Positions 1 through 10,349 of a stretch of 64,000 bases of DNA are shown one piece after another. The notes below the pieces were generated by a model. It had not been told where the DNA came from, searched no databases, and saw only the letters and a list, made by a program, of their open reading frames with translations. The stretch spans positions 17,996,922-18,060,921 of the forward strand of contig CM030711.1 of NCBI GenBank assembly GCA_017979445.1, given 5' to 3'. Position 1 is the first letter of the stretch. Every line of letters starts with the position of its first letter. Source of the stretch: Akebia trifoliata (taxonomy: Eukaryota; Streptophyta; Magnoliopsida; Ranunculales; Lardizabalaceae). The translations under genes were made by a program, and so were the position numbers.

Positions 1-345
1 CATCTGTAATAGCGGATCTACATTCTGGGGTAGATCTCCTAATGGGAATGATTGGTTGTGGAACTGAAACTACTACTACTTGAGGATTGGGTTCTGGTTG
101 GATTGTTGCATCTTCTACAATAACTATACGGATAGGTGATGCCACCAAATGAGGTAAAGGTTGCGGAATAAAACATATTGGTGGATCACTGCGTTTCTCT
201 CAAAATATAATTTTTTTTTTCTTCGCTTTTCACTCCCACTGTTTTGATCATATTCAAGAAACCTAGCAAATCGGTAACCCTAGTAACTTCAAACTTCAGT
301 TACTTAATCATCTTATCTTTAAGGCAATTCACACAAACATCAAAA
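1..345 (-). pseudogene. copia pol remnant: integrase N-terminus fused to integrase-RT hinge
   Basis: From 345 down to about 240 the minus strand keeps a CVNC Cys pair followed by TRVTDLLGFLNMIK. This resembles the stretch joining the GAG-pre-integrase domain to the integrase core. One stop (TAA) lies inside. From about 195 down to 1 a different frame reads as the variable hinge before reverse transcriptase, ending in RRSTPECRSAITD. The roughly 700-800 bp that normally encode the integrase DDE core are missing between the two, near a T-run at about 211-219. The piece is therefore a deletion remnant and not merely mutated. Confidence 0.65.
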
Positions 346-347
346 AT

Positions 348-720
348 CTAAAAATCTAGAGGACCTATAATTCTTTCCTTAATTAAGGATTCTAGTCTTT
401 TCTTGGAAATGTGACCTAATCTCAAATTCCATAACATAGAAGAGTTTTCTGACGAACTAGAATACTTAGACTCCGAAACATAAGAATCAACAAATAAACA
501 TAACAGAGAAGAATTAAATAAATTATCCAAAGATAACTGATAAATACCATAAAAAACATGTCCAACAATATCCAATCTAGAAATGGAAAGAATGTTTCAT
601 CTAAAAGACGAGATGTAGAAAATCTCCTATAAAATTAAAGAATGTCCTATGTCGAAAATGAGACAATAAGCTCCAACAACCTCAACCTACAATGCCTCTG
701 CATTCCTAAGAAAAAGTCTA
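348..720 (-). pseudogene. copia protease tail and GAG-pre-integrase domain
   Basis: At 575-348 the minus strand reads a GAG-pre-integrase domain: a GIYQLSLDN stretch, a Ser-rich spacer, then LWNLRLGHISKKRLESL, where the RLGH core is the family signature. At about 690-640 another frame keeps GNAEAL and VEVVGAY, which normally lie after the protease active site. The DSG-type active-site segment that should precede it is absent, because only about 30 bp separate this piece from the end of gag. Frameshifts and stops interrupt the region. Confidence 0.7.
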
Positions 721-1128
721 TCATCTGGTCTGGGATTTTTCTTGCTGTCGAACGCCTCCTGAATTCTTTTGCAACCAGTTTTTATACGCAAAATAATCTC
801 TCTTCATGTGTCCCTTCTTCTTGCAGAACCAGCAATCTTCATTATCTATTTTTTCAATCTCTGTCTTTTCCTTGATTGTTTTCTGATTCTTGAAATCCTT
901 GAACTCTTTTCCTTGCTTAAAATTCTTGTTGCCGCTTTTCTTGAAATCTTTCTTGCTATTTGGATGAACTGCCAAGTGTGCTGACTCAACATTCGAACCT
1001 CTCAATCTTGCTTCCTCAGTGACACAAAGGGAAATCAATTGATTCAGATCCCATTTAGTTTCTTGTGCACTGTAATTGACTTTAAAAGTATCAAAAGAAT
1101 TAGGTAGAGATAAAACTGCCATATGCAC
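721..1128 (-). pseudogene. copia gag C-terminal half with degenerate zinc knuckle
   Basis: This is the second half of gag, the capsid/nucleocapsid precursor. It reads LPNSFDTFKVNY (the usual LP..YD..V context), then a Lys-rich linker, then a zinc knuckle CWFCKKKGHMKRDYF. The expected pattern is C-x2-C-x4-H-x4-C, and here the last Cys is Tyr. It is separated from the first half by one stop and a small frame disturbance at about 1128-1156. RNA binding by this copy is therefore doubtful even apart from the stops. Confidence 0.8.
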
Positions 1129-1155
1129 CAGAAGGTTATCTTAAAAAATAATCCC

Positions 1156-1596
1156 TTACTCTCGGAGACCAATTACAAGTTTTGACATCTTAAGTATGTG
1201 TTCCCGTACATTTCCATTACCATCATATTTCAGATTCATTAACTGACCCAAATACTCATACTGAACAGATCTCTTTGTTCCCACAAACTGTTTCTTGATG
1301 ATCTGCAATAGTTCCTTAGTTGTATCTGTGGTCTGAATACCACCTCGAAAAGTCTCACTAATAGATGCTCGAATGATCATCATGGACAATCTATTAGTCT
1401 TTTCCCATTTAGCAAAATGGGTTCTTACCAACTCCGTAGAATCTGAAAGTGGAGCTGGTGGGATGTCCTCAAAAAGAACAAAATCAAAATCCATGCATCC
1501 CAACAGAATATCAATATTCATCCTCCAGGATGAATAATTAGAGCCATTAAGAGGCTCAATCCCTGCCAGACTCTTTTGAATCAATGACCCATCCAT
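1156..1596 (-). pseudogene. copia gag N-terminal half (UBN2-type)
   Basis: This is the start of gag. The ATG at 1594-1596 begins MDGSLIQKS, followed by LNGSNYSSWRMNI, the conserved LxGxNYxxW motif of plant copia gag, and later a QFVGTKRSVQYEYLGQL segment of the UBN2 family. It runs 146 codons without a stop. The start is chosen because the motif sits at the usual distance from the N-terminus. The continuation is in the entry at 721-1128. Confidence 0.85.
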
Positions 1597-2926
1597 AACT
1601 GCATTAAAATATGGTCAAACATTAATATATATATAAATATATACTATGGGATTCAATTCTTTGAATTCGTACCAGGGGTTTTGGTCGAATCGTTTCAGAG
1701 TGTTTTATTAAGGGTAAAACTTTCCACTCTGCAGGTACAAACAAGTCGCATCATCAAGACTCGCCTTTGAGCTGAGATCTTAATATGCTATATGTTCCCT
1801 AAAGTTGCGTTGGAGTTCGCACATAGACCTAGCCACTCATGTTCCAGTTCAATCCAGACACTATCCACACCTTTAGGCAAGAGGGTTATCCTTCTCTCTC
1901 CTTCACACTTGTGACTATTCTATTCACTCAATCTACACAAACATCCCTAAATCACCTTTGGGCAGAAATTAGTGATTTCATGTAAAAGAGTGTCACAAAG
2001 TGATCTTAATGAGATACTAAGTCTCAGAATTCAAGAACCCGTAACTTCCATAGAACGGTCACCTTTAGGCAGACTACTATCCTATTTCCATCGCGTTCCT
2101 TGAACTATCACTCAAAATGTCTTCCTAAACCCCTATAGGCAAGACCTATACCCTAATATATCTAAATTTACTTTCTAATTATTCTAGTTTTACATATGGG
2201 TAGATTCAAATAACAAAATAAATTATTCAATATAAAAGAAAGCAATTATAGATATATTCTCCAAAAGGGTACAACTTAATCTGAACTTTACTGTTATAGG
2301 TTGCTGTCAATGAATTGTTTTAACATTTTTATTGAATAGATCTCGAAAAAATATTCAAAATGGACTTTTGTTTTGTCTAAATCGGAGTTAAAACCATTTA
2401 GTTATGATTTTTCAAAGTTTTAAAGGAAAAACCCAGTTTTCTATGGTCTGGTTCATGTTTGAACCAACTGAACCGGTTTGACTCGGATCGGGTCAGAGGT
2501 TGACCCAAACGGTTCGGTTAAGTGAGTCGGTTCGAGTCTGAAACGGGTTTAACCCAGCAGACTTAAAACATTGGTTTAATAATTGAATTGGGCTTGGCCC
2601 AAACAGAAAATAAAACGGGCTTATTTAAACTAATTGATATTGGGCTGGCCCAAAACCGAAAATGTTATCGGGCTTGGCCTAATCAAAACTTAAAGCCCAA
2701 CCGGAAAAATCAATTGAGTAGGCCCAGCCCAACCCAAAGAGATCGTCTTCTTCATCAAGAAGACGCATCTGCTGAAAACCCTAACCGCCGCCATCACTAC
2801 TGCAGCCACCCATTCGCCGACCGGCAGGCCTGATCAACGGTGCCGGACGATACCTACGGCCAACGGAAACTTTCCGGTAGCGTCAGATCAAAACCCCTGC
2901 GACCGGTCGGCAGACCTCATCGACTG

Positions 2927-2978
<52 letters not shown>

Positions 2979-3309
2979 TTTTCGGTTTGGTTTATTTATT
3001 CTAAACAGATCTGAAATCTCTTCGATTTCAGATTCTCACAATCGATTATGATTCAAGTTCTTCTTCAACCGAACTGTTCGATTCAAGTTTTGGATTCGAG
3101 TATGTCTCTGTTTTAATGGATTTACAGAAATTGATTTCTATTCTATTCAAGTTCTTCGATTGGATCAAGAAAACTTGATTCGTTTGGTTCTCTTGGATTG
3201 AAATCGATACGATTTTAAATAATTAAATAAATAATATTTATTCCAAAAGAAACATGGATTCGTATCTGATTTAATAAAAAAAATTTTGAACAAGAACAAA
3301 TCCAAACGG
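1597..3309 (-). other. copia untranslated leader
   Basis: These 1.7 kb between PBS and gag hold no convincing coding sequence. The stretch is long for a copia leader and includes the TA microsatellite listed separately and a short GC-richer part (about 2460-2920) with repeated GGCCCAAxC words. Some of it may be a later insertion, but no ends or target duplications were recognised. Confidence 0.5.
2924..2975. repeat. (TA)n microsatellite followed by a T-run
   Basis: A nearly pure TA dinucleotide run of about 50 bp inside the copia leader, followed directly by a run of T. Confidence 0.95.
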
Positions 3310-3321
3310 GCTCTGATACCA
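3310..3321 (-). promoter_or_regulatory. primer binding site (initiator tRNA-Met type)
   Basis: The minus strand reads TGGTATCAGAGC, the standard copia primer binding site complementary to the 3' end of initiator tRNA-Met. It lies two bases from the LTR end, which fixes the LTR boundary and the element's direction. Confidence 0.93.
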
Positions 3322-3323
3322 AT

Positions 3324-3842
3324 TGTTTGCAATAACTATAAAAATAGTAGACATGGATCTAGGATTTGATCTTGAACAAATAATATAATAATCGAATCGA
3401 ACAAACAATAATTGTAAAATACCTAGATTCGCTTTTCCGATTATTTGCGGAGAAGGCGTTGATCTTGATTTGCAAAGAATAAGTGCACTACCCCAACTCT
3501 GCCTACACTTTTGGTAATGGGAACCTCTATCTCAATAATAGAATAATCTGTGTGTGTAGAGAGGGGGGGACGGCCACCTATTTATAAAGAATGATACTAG
3601 ATTTTCTACCCATCGTAGAATTCTAGTATTAGGTGAATACCACTTAAGTTTTGATAGGATGTTCACTAACCCATCATATTTGATGCTGGTAACCAATGCT
3701 AGACCACTAACATGGTTTCCAATTTTATCCTTAATGTTTTGAACAAATTACAATCCAGTATATATAAAATTTGTATATGTGAAAAGGCCACAAAATAATT
3801 TTGATAACGAAAATAATAATAATAATAATAATAATTCCAACA
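3324..3842 (-). repeat. copia 5' LTR (519 bp)
   Basis: On the minus strand it starts TGTTGGAATT and ends TTGCAAACA, the TG...CA ends of an LTR, with the PBS two bases further. It contains an AAT microsatellite at 3812-3835 next to its 5' end. Confidence 0.88.
3812..3835. repeat. (AAT)n microsatellite
   Basis: About eight AAT units inside the copia LTR. Confidence 0.93.
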
Positions 3843-5527
3843 ATTTGAACTCTATTTTGACGTGAAGGAGGAAGATCACATCTGTGCCTGCAGATGTTTA
3901 AGAAAGAACTAAGAAGTAAATAAAATAATGGGATATCAGTAGCAGCTTAATCTAAATGTTGAGATAAAAGAAAAAGTCTTTATTTTAATGCTTGAAGATT
4001 AAAAATCAAAATAGTGGATCCATCCAAGTGAAGTAGGACAAGGTTCGGGTTTATTAAAAAAATTGGGTGTAGAATTCAGGCAAATTGCTAATATTGCAGA
4101 AAGAAAAAAACCCAACAAACATGCTCTAGTGTCAAGGTTTTGGAGGACGAGCATTATTAAGGATTATCTGAATAACATATATCTCCACTTGGAAGGAAAA
4201 AACTCAGGGTAAATACATTAAAGCTTCCAAAAAAGAACACAAGGATTTGAACAAACAGAGAATCTATTTACTCTGATTATCATATAAACAAGAATACAGG
4301 AGTACCTTTGTGTCGTGCGGAAAAGCATCTACGGTAATGTGCACAACACCACATCATTTTATCACCTTTGTGTCTCCGCTTGTGTCACCCCAGCAGTACA
4401 CTTATTTTTTTTACTATAACAATCCACATCATGTCATCCGTTCTTGTCATTTGTTAACAAATGAATATCGTTTTGTCATTTATTGACATATTTTTCAGGA
4501 TTTTTTTTTATTGTTCTTTGATTAGATTTGCCTGTAACTCCTAATGCTCTACCTTCAACTTGTAACTTAAATATGTTGTTGTTGAAATTCAAACATACTC
4601 TCTTCTAGCTAGGATACCCCAAGATAATAAAAAATGTAAATTTCAGAAAGTCAGTAAAAGTAATAGTGAAGGATTCCATCGAAGAGTTTGCAAGCAAGCA
4701 AGCTCTTCTGATTTTTCTCCTTGTGATGTTTACATGCATATCACAGATTCCAACTACGTACCAAGACTGCGTGCATTCATCATTATTTATATAACAAATC
4801 AAATTCATCATCGGTCCTTCAAGATCATAAGACAAGTCTTGGAGAGAGCACATACACACTTAGATAAGGCTTCATACTTCAAAGTAATTTCGGTGCACTT
4901 AAAATGGAAGTAGAAATCACATAAATCCAAAAACAAATATAAATCAGATTGCTACATTTTATTCAAATACATGAAGAAAGCACATAAATCCAATTAAAAG
5001 AAGACCATCCTCTATTTATTTTTATTTATTTATTGAGAAAAAAAGCTTCTGAAATCTAAAATCCTCAGATTTTCAACAAATACATTAAAAACAACAAACA
5101 TGAATAACATAAAAGAAATTGAAGTAGAAACTATTAATGAAGATGAAATTATTCCTAAACATAAAGAAAACCACACTTAGAATGGTGACCTTACCATGAA
5201 AGAACAGAGAATCACACAAACACAAGAATTTTAAGTATGGGACAGTGCAAATATAGGAACTATTATCACACTCGGTAAGAGTTCTTGGTCAATTTAAGAA
5301 GGATGATCTAGAAATTACATATGTGCAGAAACATCAAAATAAGGTCAATAGATCTAAGATTGAATCCATAAATCAGAACTGTGAGATAATCGAATTAACA
5401 AAACTGTGTTTAATCACATCTAAAAACCTAAATCGTCAATCCAAATCCGAAGATATCAAATAAAAAACCCTAATACAAGAGGGATTAGAGAGAGTACCTA
5501 GCCCGAAGTCGCAATGATTCCTGGCTT

Positions 5528-5870
5528 CTGGCATGAGGTGATGAGCAAGAGAGATGAGATCGAGAGGTCGATCGAGGGAGCGACTGAGTGAGAGAGATGA
5601 GATCGAGAGGTCGATTGAGGGAGCGACTGAGAGATAGAGATGAGATCGATAAATCGATCGAGGGAGAGAATGAAAGAACGGCTGAGACAAAGACTGAGAT
5701 CGAGAGTACAATCGAGAGAGAGAGACTGAAATCGAGAGTTCGATCAAGAGAGAGACTGAGAAAGCGACTGAGAGAGCGAGATGTGATCGAGAGTTCGATC
5801 GATAGAGAGACAGAGAGTGAGTTCGATCGTGGAGCAGCTGAGAAAGAGAGAGAGAGAGAGAGTGAGACAG
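5528..5870. repeat. GA-rich degenerate tandem repeat (GATCGAGAG family)
   Basis: Irregular tandem copies of GAGATCGAGAGtTCGATCGAg-type units, with GAGA runs, cover about 340 bp. The composition leaves several frames open on both strands; these are not genes. In the minus direction this is a CT-rich tract about 150 bp inside the CACTA end, where a transposase 5' UTR could lie. Confidence 0.85.
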
Positions 5871-5917
5871 GTTCGTTCCAACTGAGTGAGACGGACATTA
5901 GGTTGTCGAAATACGAA

Positions 5918-6020
5918 TAAAACGGTTTTCAAAATTAAAACGGTTTAATACCATTTTTTAATAAAAATGGCTTAATGCCGTTTTAAACTTCTGTTTCTAT
6001 TTTGCAATTTTTTTGTAGTG
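5918..6020 (-). repeat. CACTA-type terminal region
   Basis: Minus strand: CACTACAAAAAAA terminus followed by complementary AAACGGC/GCCATTTT words that could form short stems. The terminus abuts the truncated Ogre LTR at 6021. Confidence 0.6.
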
Positions 6021-8070
6021 GAGGCCCCTAAGACCTCCCAATGGTCTAGGGGACCTACAAAAAGGGTTGTGACCCATCCTACATGTGTTCAATATCACCA
6101 CCCCACCCCACCTTTATATCCAAGAAAAATCGAACGATCGATGAAATCCTTCAACAGGCCCAAAAAGCCCGATTTGCCAACGTGACATTTTTTATCAAAT
6201 CAATGATCGCAAAAATCTCAAAAAAATTAAAAATATAAAAATGTGAGACTTGGGACGCCTATCCTTCATCTACCTTCCACCGCTCCACCTTCGAATCCGC
6301 GAACACCTTAAAAACTCCAAGTCCCACAAACCCTCAACCCTTTTCTAAATTAATTCCTCACCTTACCCCTAACCTAAAAATCAATCCCACATCATCTAAA
6401 ATCTAAAACCAACCTACCTTTTCAAAACCATTCCTAAAATAACCCCAATCAATTCTTAAAACCCAAAACCACTTCCAAAACCTAAGCCCAACACTTAAAA
6501 GCCCATAAGCCACTACCCATATCCAATTGATTATCCAACCCACAACTTTAACCCATTATCCATTATCCATATCAACCAATCACCTTCTCAACATCAAAAG
6601 ATGACACATGTCATCATCACCCTTCACCTCCTTCATCTAATCACCTACCCCCATCATCATTCTCTAAACAATTCATCTAAACCACATCACTTCTCTCCAA
6701 AATCGCCTCAACCCAAACCCTACCCTAACCTACCCTATATCCCTTCTTTAACATCAACAACCACCCACATCACAACTCATACCCTATACCCCCGAACCTA
6801 TCTTCATTCTCTAATACCATCAACCACCCACATCACAACCCATATCTACACCAATCACTTCCCTTAAAGCACTCCAATGATATCACCTCAACCTATACCC
6901 CCCTCATCATCAATTAACCAACCCATACTCTTCTCTCTAATCAAACAACCACCATCAACCAATCAACCAATCTCATCACCTCACTCTCTCATCACATATG
7001 CCACATGTTATTCCCTCCTTTATTATCCCAAAATCCAACCAACCAATCTCTTACACTACCCATCCCTCCAAATCTAAATACTTTACCCCTTCCATCAATC
7101 CAACACTCAATCAAACACCTAATACCTTACACTCCCATTCTCTCCATCAATCATCACTCATCTCACCCCACTAAACACTCTACCCAAATGGATTTGGATG
7201 AGATCCAAACCATTTGGATCAAAACCTCACCCATTTTCATTCTTTACAAAATTACCCTCAATCTCAATCCAAATTTCTTACCCCCATCTTTAAAAAAGAA
7301 TGCCATTACCCATTCTCCTAACCTTTAACCCCATTATACCCCCAAATACTCTCCCAACACCTATAAATACCTCCCTCCTCATCCCAAAAACGGTTACCAA
7401 ATTTCACTAAGTTTTACTAGAAAAAAAAAAGGAAATATAATCTCAATCTCTCTTCTACTCTCCTACTCTCACTATAACCTTAAAAATATACACATACTCT
7501 CTCATAGCCTACTAAGAACTCAAGAAGAGTCAAGAAGAAAAAGAAGAAGAAGAAAAGAAGATCAAGAATACAAGGTGGGTGCATCAAATACTCCTCCCCA
7601 CCTCTTTCTCTATCCTCTCTTCCTCCCTCTCCTATTATCCCTCTCTTCTCTTCATCTTATTTTTTAGGATGTTTGGACCCCAAGGCTAAAGGTCTAGAAG
7701 GGTCATTTCCATCAATGAAATGACCCTATGATCAAGCCGAAAACAAACCCCTATCTAGGGTATAAAGACACCCACGTGGCACTTTAATTTTTAAATTTTT
7801 TTAATCAAAATGACCGAAGTATTTGAGGTTACCACCACTTGGCGGGGAGAAAAGGGTGCCTAACACCTTCCCTTTTCTCCAACCGAGCCGCTTACCCAAA
7901 TCTCAAGGGTGATTACCCCTTATCCATCGTGAGTCACTAAAATGCCAAAAATGTCATTTTTTGAAAAATGTACATCGGGTGACCATTCACACCCACTTAC
8001 AATATGAATGGTGGTGACTCCAATTCATCGTAGATGTGACCGTCGTAATAACGAAAGCCATGTGTCTACA
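6021..8070 (+). repeat. Ogre element 1 5' LTR, lacking its first 282 bp
   Basis: It aligns to 28655-30679 of the 3' LTR from its first base and ends GTGTCTACA just before the PBS. The missing 282 bp (matching 28373-28654) would lie beyond the CACTA end at 6020. From about 6260 to 7500 the plus strand is almost free of G, which keeps long but meaningless frames open. A TATA box lies at 7361-7370. Confidence 0.9.
7361..7370 (+). promoter_or_regulatory. TATA box of Ogre 5' LTR
   Basis: CTATAAATAC, conserved in the other two LTR copies (29973-29982 and, as CTATATATAC, 49025-49034). It is followed by a pyrimidine-rich stretch and GAAGAAGAAG purine runs. It is the best candidate for the retrotransposon promoter. 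Confidence 0.65.
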
Positions 8071-8072
8071 GC

Positions 8073-8091
8073 TGGCGACTCCACTGGGGAC
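8073..8091 (+). promoter_or_regulatory. primer binding site, Tat/Ogre type
   Basis: TGGCGACTCCACTGGGGAC begins two bases after the LTR end. From family knowledge, Tat/Ogre elements use this site, described as complementary to a tRNA-Arg 3' end; the tRNA itself cannot be checked here. Confidence 0.85.
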
Positions 8092-8819
8092 ATGGTTCAT
8101 CCCTCGTGACAACTCGATCATTTTTGAAAAAAAAAAAAGATTTTATTTACTAACATTGTTCGTTTGTTGTTTCTTATGTTTCCTTTTTATTTTGTTTCAC
8201 ATGTCCACATTGTAATATTTATTTACTTTTGATGATTGTATTATTGTAAGGGGGTCGATGAAAAGAAATGAAAAAAAAGAAAAAAAAAATGGCACGAGCA
8301 CTTGCGAGCGTAGCCTCACTTCCAAGCCACCCCACCCTTAATATACTTAGCCCCGATGCTTAGTAGTTCCATGGCTTGAGATCGTTATTTCAAGTGTCGG
8401 GAATGAACACATCAAACCTGATCACCAACCAACGACGTGTATACTTCGGTATGCATCGAGGTTTGAAGATCGAGTAGCCGTGAAGCCACCCACTAGCCGC
8501 ATACATATGCCCGATTAGTCAATGCTAGGACACGAATCTTCAAAATTACATCGGCCCCCAATCAAGGTTGTAATTGTACAAGTTGTTGTCGGGCCTCGAA
8601 ACCCAAGTTGTAAGCTCAATGGGGCATCCTTAGTGCACTAGGTAGATGTTTCAATTTATTTTTATCCTCCCTTAGGTAAAAGGGAGTAGTGCATGTAGCA
8701 TCATTCAAAACAAAAAGAAAAAAAAAACAGTGGGCAAAGGACCTAAATCAGGGGAGACATGAAGAACAGTGGGCCAAAGAACCATTTCTGTGAAAATCCA
8801 GAAGTTGGAATTCTTTCTG
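8092..8819 (+). other. Ogre leader, first part, no gene seen
   Basis: Non-coding leader with A-runs at about 8130 and 8268-8290 and no repeated unit or open frame of interest. Confidence 0.6.
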
Positions 8820-9032
8820 GTCCGTGTCCGTGGCACGGACAAGCGAAAATGTATCCCATCCGTGTTGGGAACATGGTTGAAACAGTAGGTACCTCAACCA
8901 TGTTCTAAGCACGGTTGAAGCGACGAATTACTTTATCCGTGTCTTGAGCACGGTTGAAACAGTAAATGTCTCATCCGTGCCCAAAACACGGATGACAGAA
9001 TATAAATTACATCCGTGCCATTAACATGGACC
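8820..9032. repeat. 38-bp palindromic repeat array 1 (six units)
   Basis: Units start at 8820, 8858, 8896, 8935, 8973 and 9011, a spacing of 38 or 39 bp. Each holds an imperfect palindrome of the form ATCCGTG, 4-7 bases, CACGGAT. The same unit recurs at 22015-22226 and 27832-28006 in this element. Confidence 0.88.
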
Positions 9033-9239
9033 AAAGTGAACTCGACCTTACAGAATGAACTCGAAAGTCCACTTTTGAAAATGCTCACTTACTAATCGAT
9101 CCAACGTCGAAGGCACCCTTAGAAAAATCCTGAGTTTTAGACGAATAAAGTAAAATGGATTTTTGTTAGTCAATGTTTCCAAAAACAAAACAAAACACAA
9201 AAAAAAGGGAAGGGGAAGAATTTGCGGATTTCCCCAAAC

Positions 9240-9990
9240 CAAAAATAATTTCGTGGACTGGGTCCCCACTCGTATCCATTTAAACCGGGCCCACGACCCA
9301 CACCCATCCAAATTGGGCCTATGACCTGTACCATTTCAATTGGGTCCATGACCCAGATCCATTTCCAACTGGGTCCACGACCCAGATCCAATCCAACTGG
9401 GTCCACGACCCAGATCCATTTCCAATTGGGTCCACGACCCAGATCCATTTTCAACTGGGTTACGACCCAGATCCATTTTTAACCGGGTTACGACCCAGAT
9501 CCATGTTCAACTGGGTTATGGCCCGGATCTAATCCGATTGGGTCCACGACCCAAACCCATTTCCAACTGGGTCCATGACCCAGATCCAATCCAACTGGGT
9601 TATGGCCTAGATCCAATCCAACTGGGTCTGCAACCCGGATCCAATCCAGCTGGTCCACGACCCAGATCCATGTACCTTTTCAACTGTCCACGATCCAGAT
9701 TCAACCCATTTCAACTGGGTTTACAACCCAGATCCATTTTCAAACTGGGTCTATGACCCAGATCCATATCCATACCGAATGGGTCCCCGACCCAGATCCA
9801 AACCCATTTCAACTGGGTTTACGACCCATATCCATTTTCAAACCAGATCCACGACCCAGATCCATGTCCCTTTTCAACTGGGTCCACGATCCACACCCAA
9901 ATCCATTTCAACTGGGTCCACGACCTAGACCCATTTCAACTGGGTCTACGACCCAGATCCATTTCAAACTAGGTCCACAACCCAGATCCA
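9240..9990. repeat. 28-30-bp tandem repeat with GGGTCcacGACCC palindrome
   Basis: About 25 diverged copies of a unit like CTGGGTCCACGACCCAGATC plus CATTTCAA. Each unit contains the short inverted repeat GGGTC-n3-GACCC, so single strands could form many small hairpins. Open frames on both strands here (Trp/Gly-rich minus, Pro/Asp-rich plus) are by-products of the repeat. Confidence 0.9.
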
Positions 9991-10349
9991 CTACAAATCG
10001 AATCCATATCAAATTTCGAATCAAGTTCATGATCTAACAAAGATAACAACCGATCAATCGATTCGAATGCATTCAACTTTCTCAAAACAAAAATAAAAGA
10101 AAAAAAGGGATTTCAAAAAGCACCAATTACAGTCTTTGATCAAAGTCGGTGCCTAGAAAGATCTTACCCTGTTGATACGAGGGGGTAGACTACGTCTATT
10201 CAGGGAATAAGGTGATTTAAGAGTGTCATTGTGCGCCGTCTCTTCCTTGGAGATCTTCCTGGCCGGCGGTGATTTCAGAGAACTAAATTGGAGACTACAA
10301 AAAAATATGGGTTATTCCAACTCGATTTATCTCAGAAATTATTTTTTCA

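Larger units (their letters stand above)
1..3842 (-). mobile_element. Ty1-copia LTR retrotransposon, 5' part, internally deleted
   Basis: Read on the minus strand the order is LTR (3842-3324), PBS (3321-3310), a 1.7-kb leader, gag (1596-721), a protease tail, the GAG-pre-integrase segment, and then the integrase-RT hinge running off the window at base 1. The order and motifs are typical of plant Ty1-copia. Reverse transcriptase and the second LTR would lie left of the window. Two internal deletions removed the protease active site and the integrase catalytic core, and gag carries stops, so this copy cannot act on its own. The five bases after the LTR (3843-3847, ATTTG) should be repeated at the unseen left end if the target duplication survives. 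Confidence 0.9.
3843..6020 (-). mobile_element. CACTA-like DNA transposon, one end
   Basis: The segment ends at 6020 in TAGTG; on the minus strand it starts CACTACAAAAAAATTGC, the usual form of CACTA (En/Spm) ends. The next bases (6021-6023, GAG) are also where similarity to the intact Ogre LTR at 28655 begins, as expected for an insertion with a 3-bp duplication. Inside are about 100 bp of AT-rich subterminal sequence with repeated AAACGGTTT/AAACGGC words, then a CT-rich tract on the minus strand (5870-5530). From 3843 to 5430 I see no recognisable transposase or other gene; only short AT-rich open frames occur. The other end would lie left of the window, beyond the copia element that interrupts this one. 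Confidence 0.6.

Noticed and set aside
5436..5932. Ser/Leu/Arg and Glu/Arg-rich frames on both strands over the GA repeat
   Set aside because: They are translations of a short tandem repeat open in several frames at once.
6601..7328. Open frames rich in His, Pro, Ser and Thr in the Ogre 5' LTR (and 29213-29940 in the 3' LTR, 48857-49159 in LTR 3)
   Set aside because: They result from the G-free composition of the LTR. The frames drift between copies and have no domain.
9048..10037. Trp/Gly-rich and Pro/Asp-rich frames in the 28-30-bp array
   Set aside because: They are repeat-driven frames with no homology pattern.
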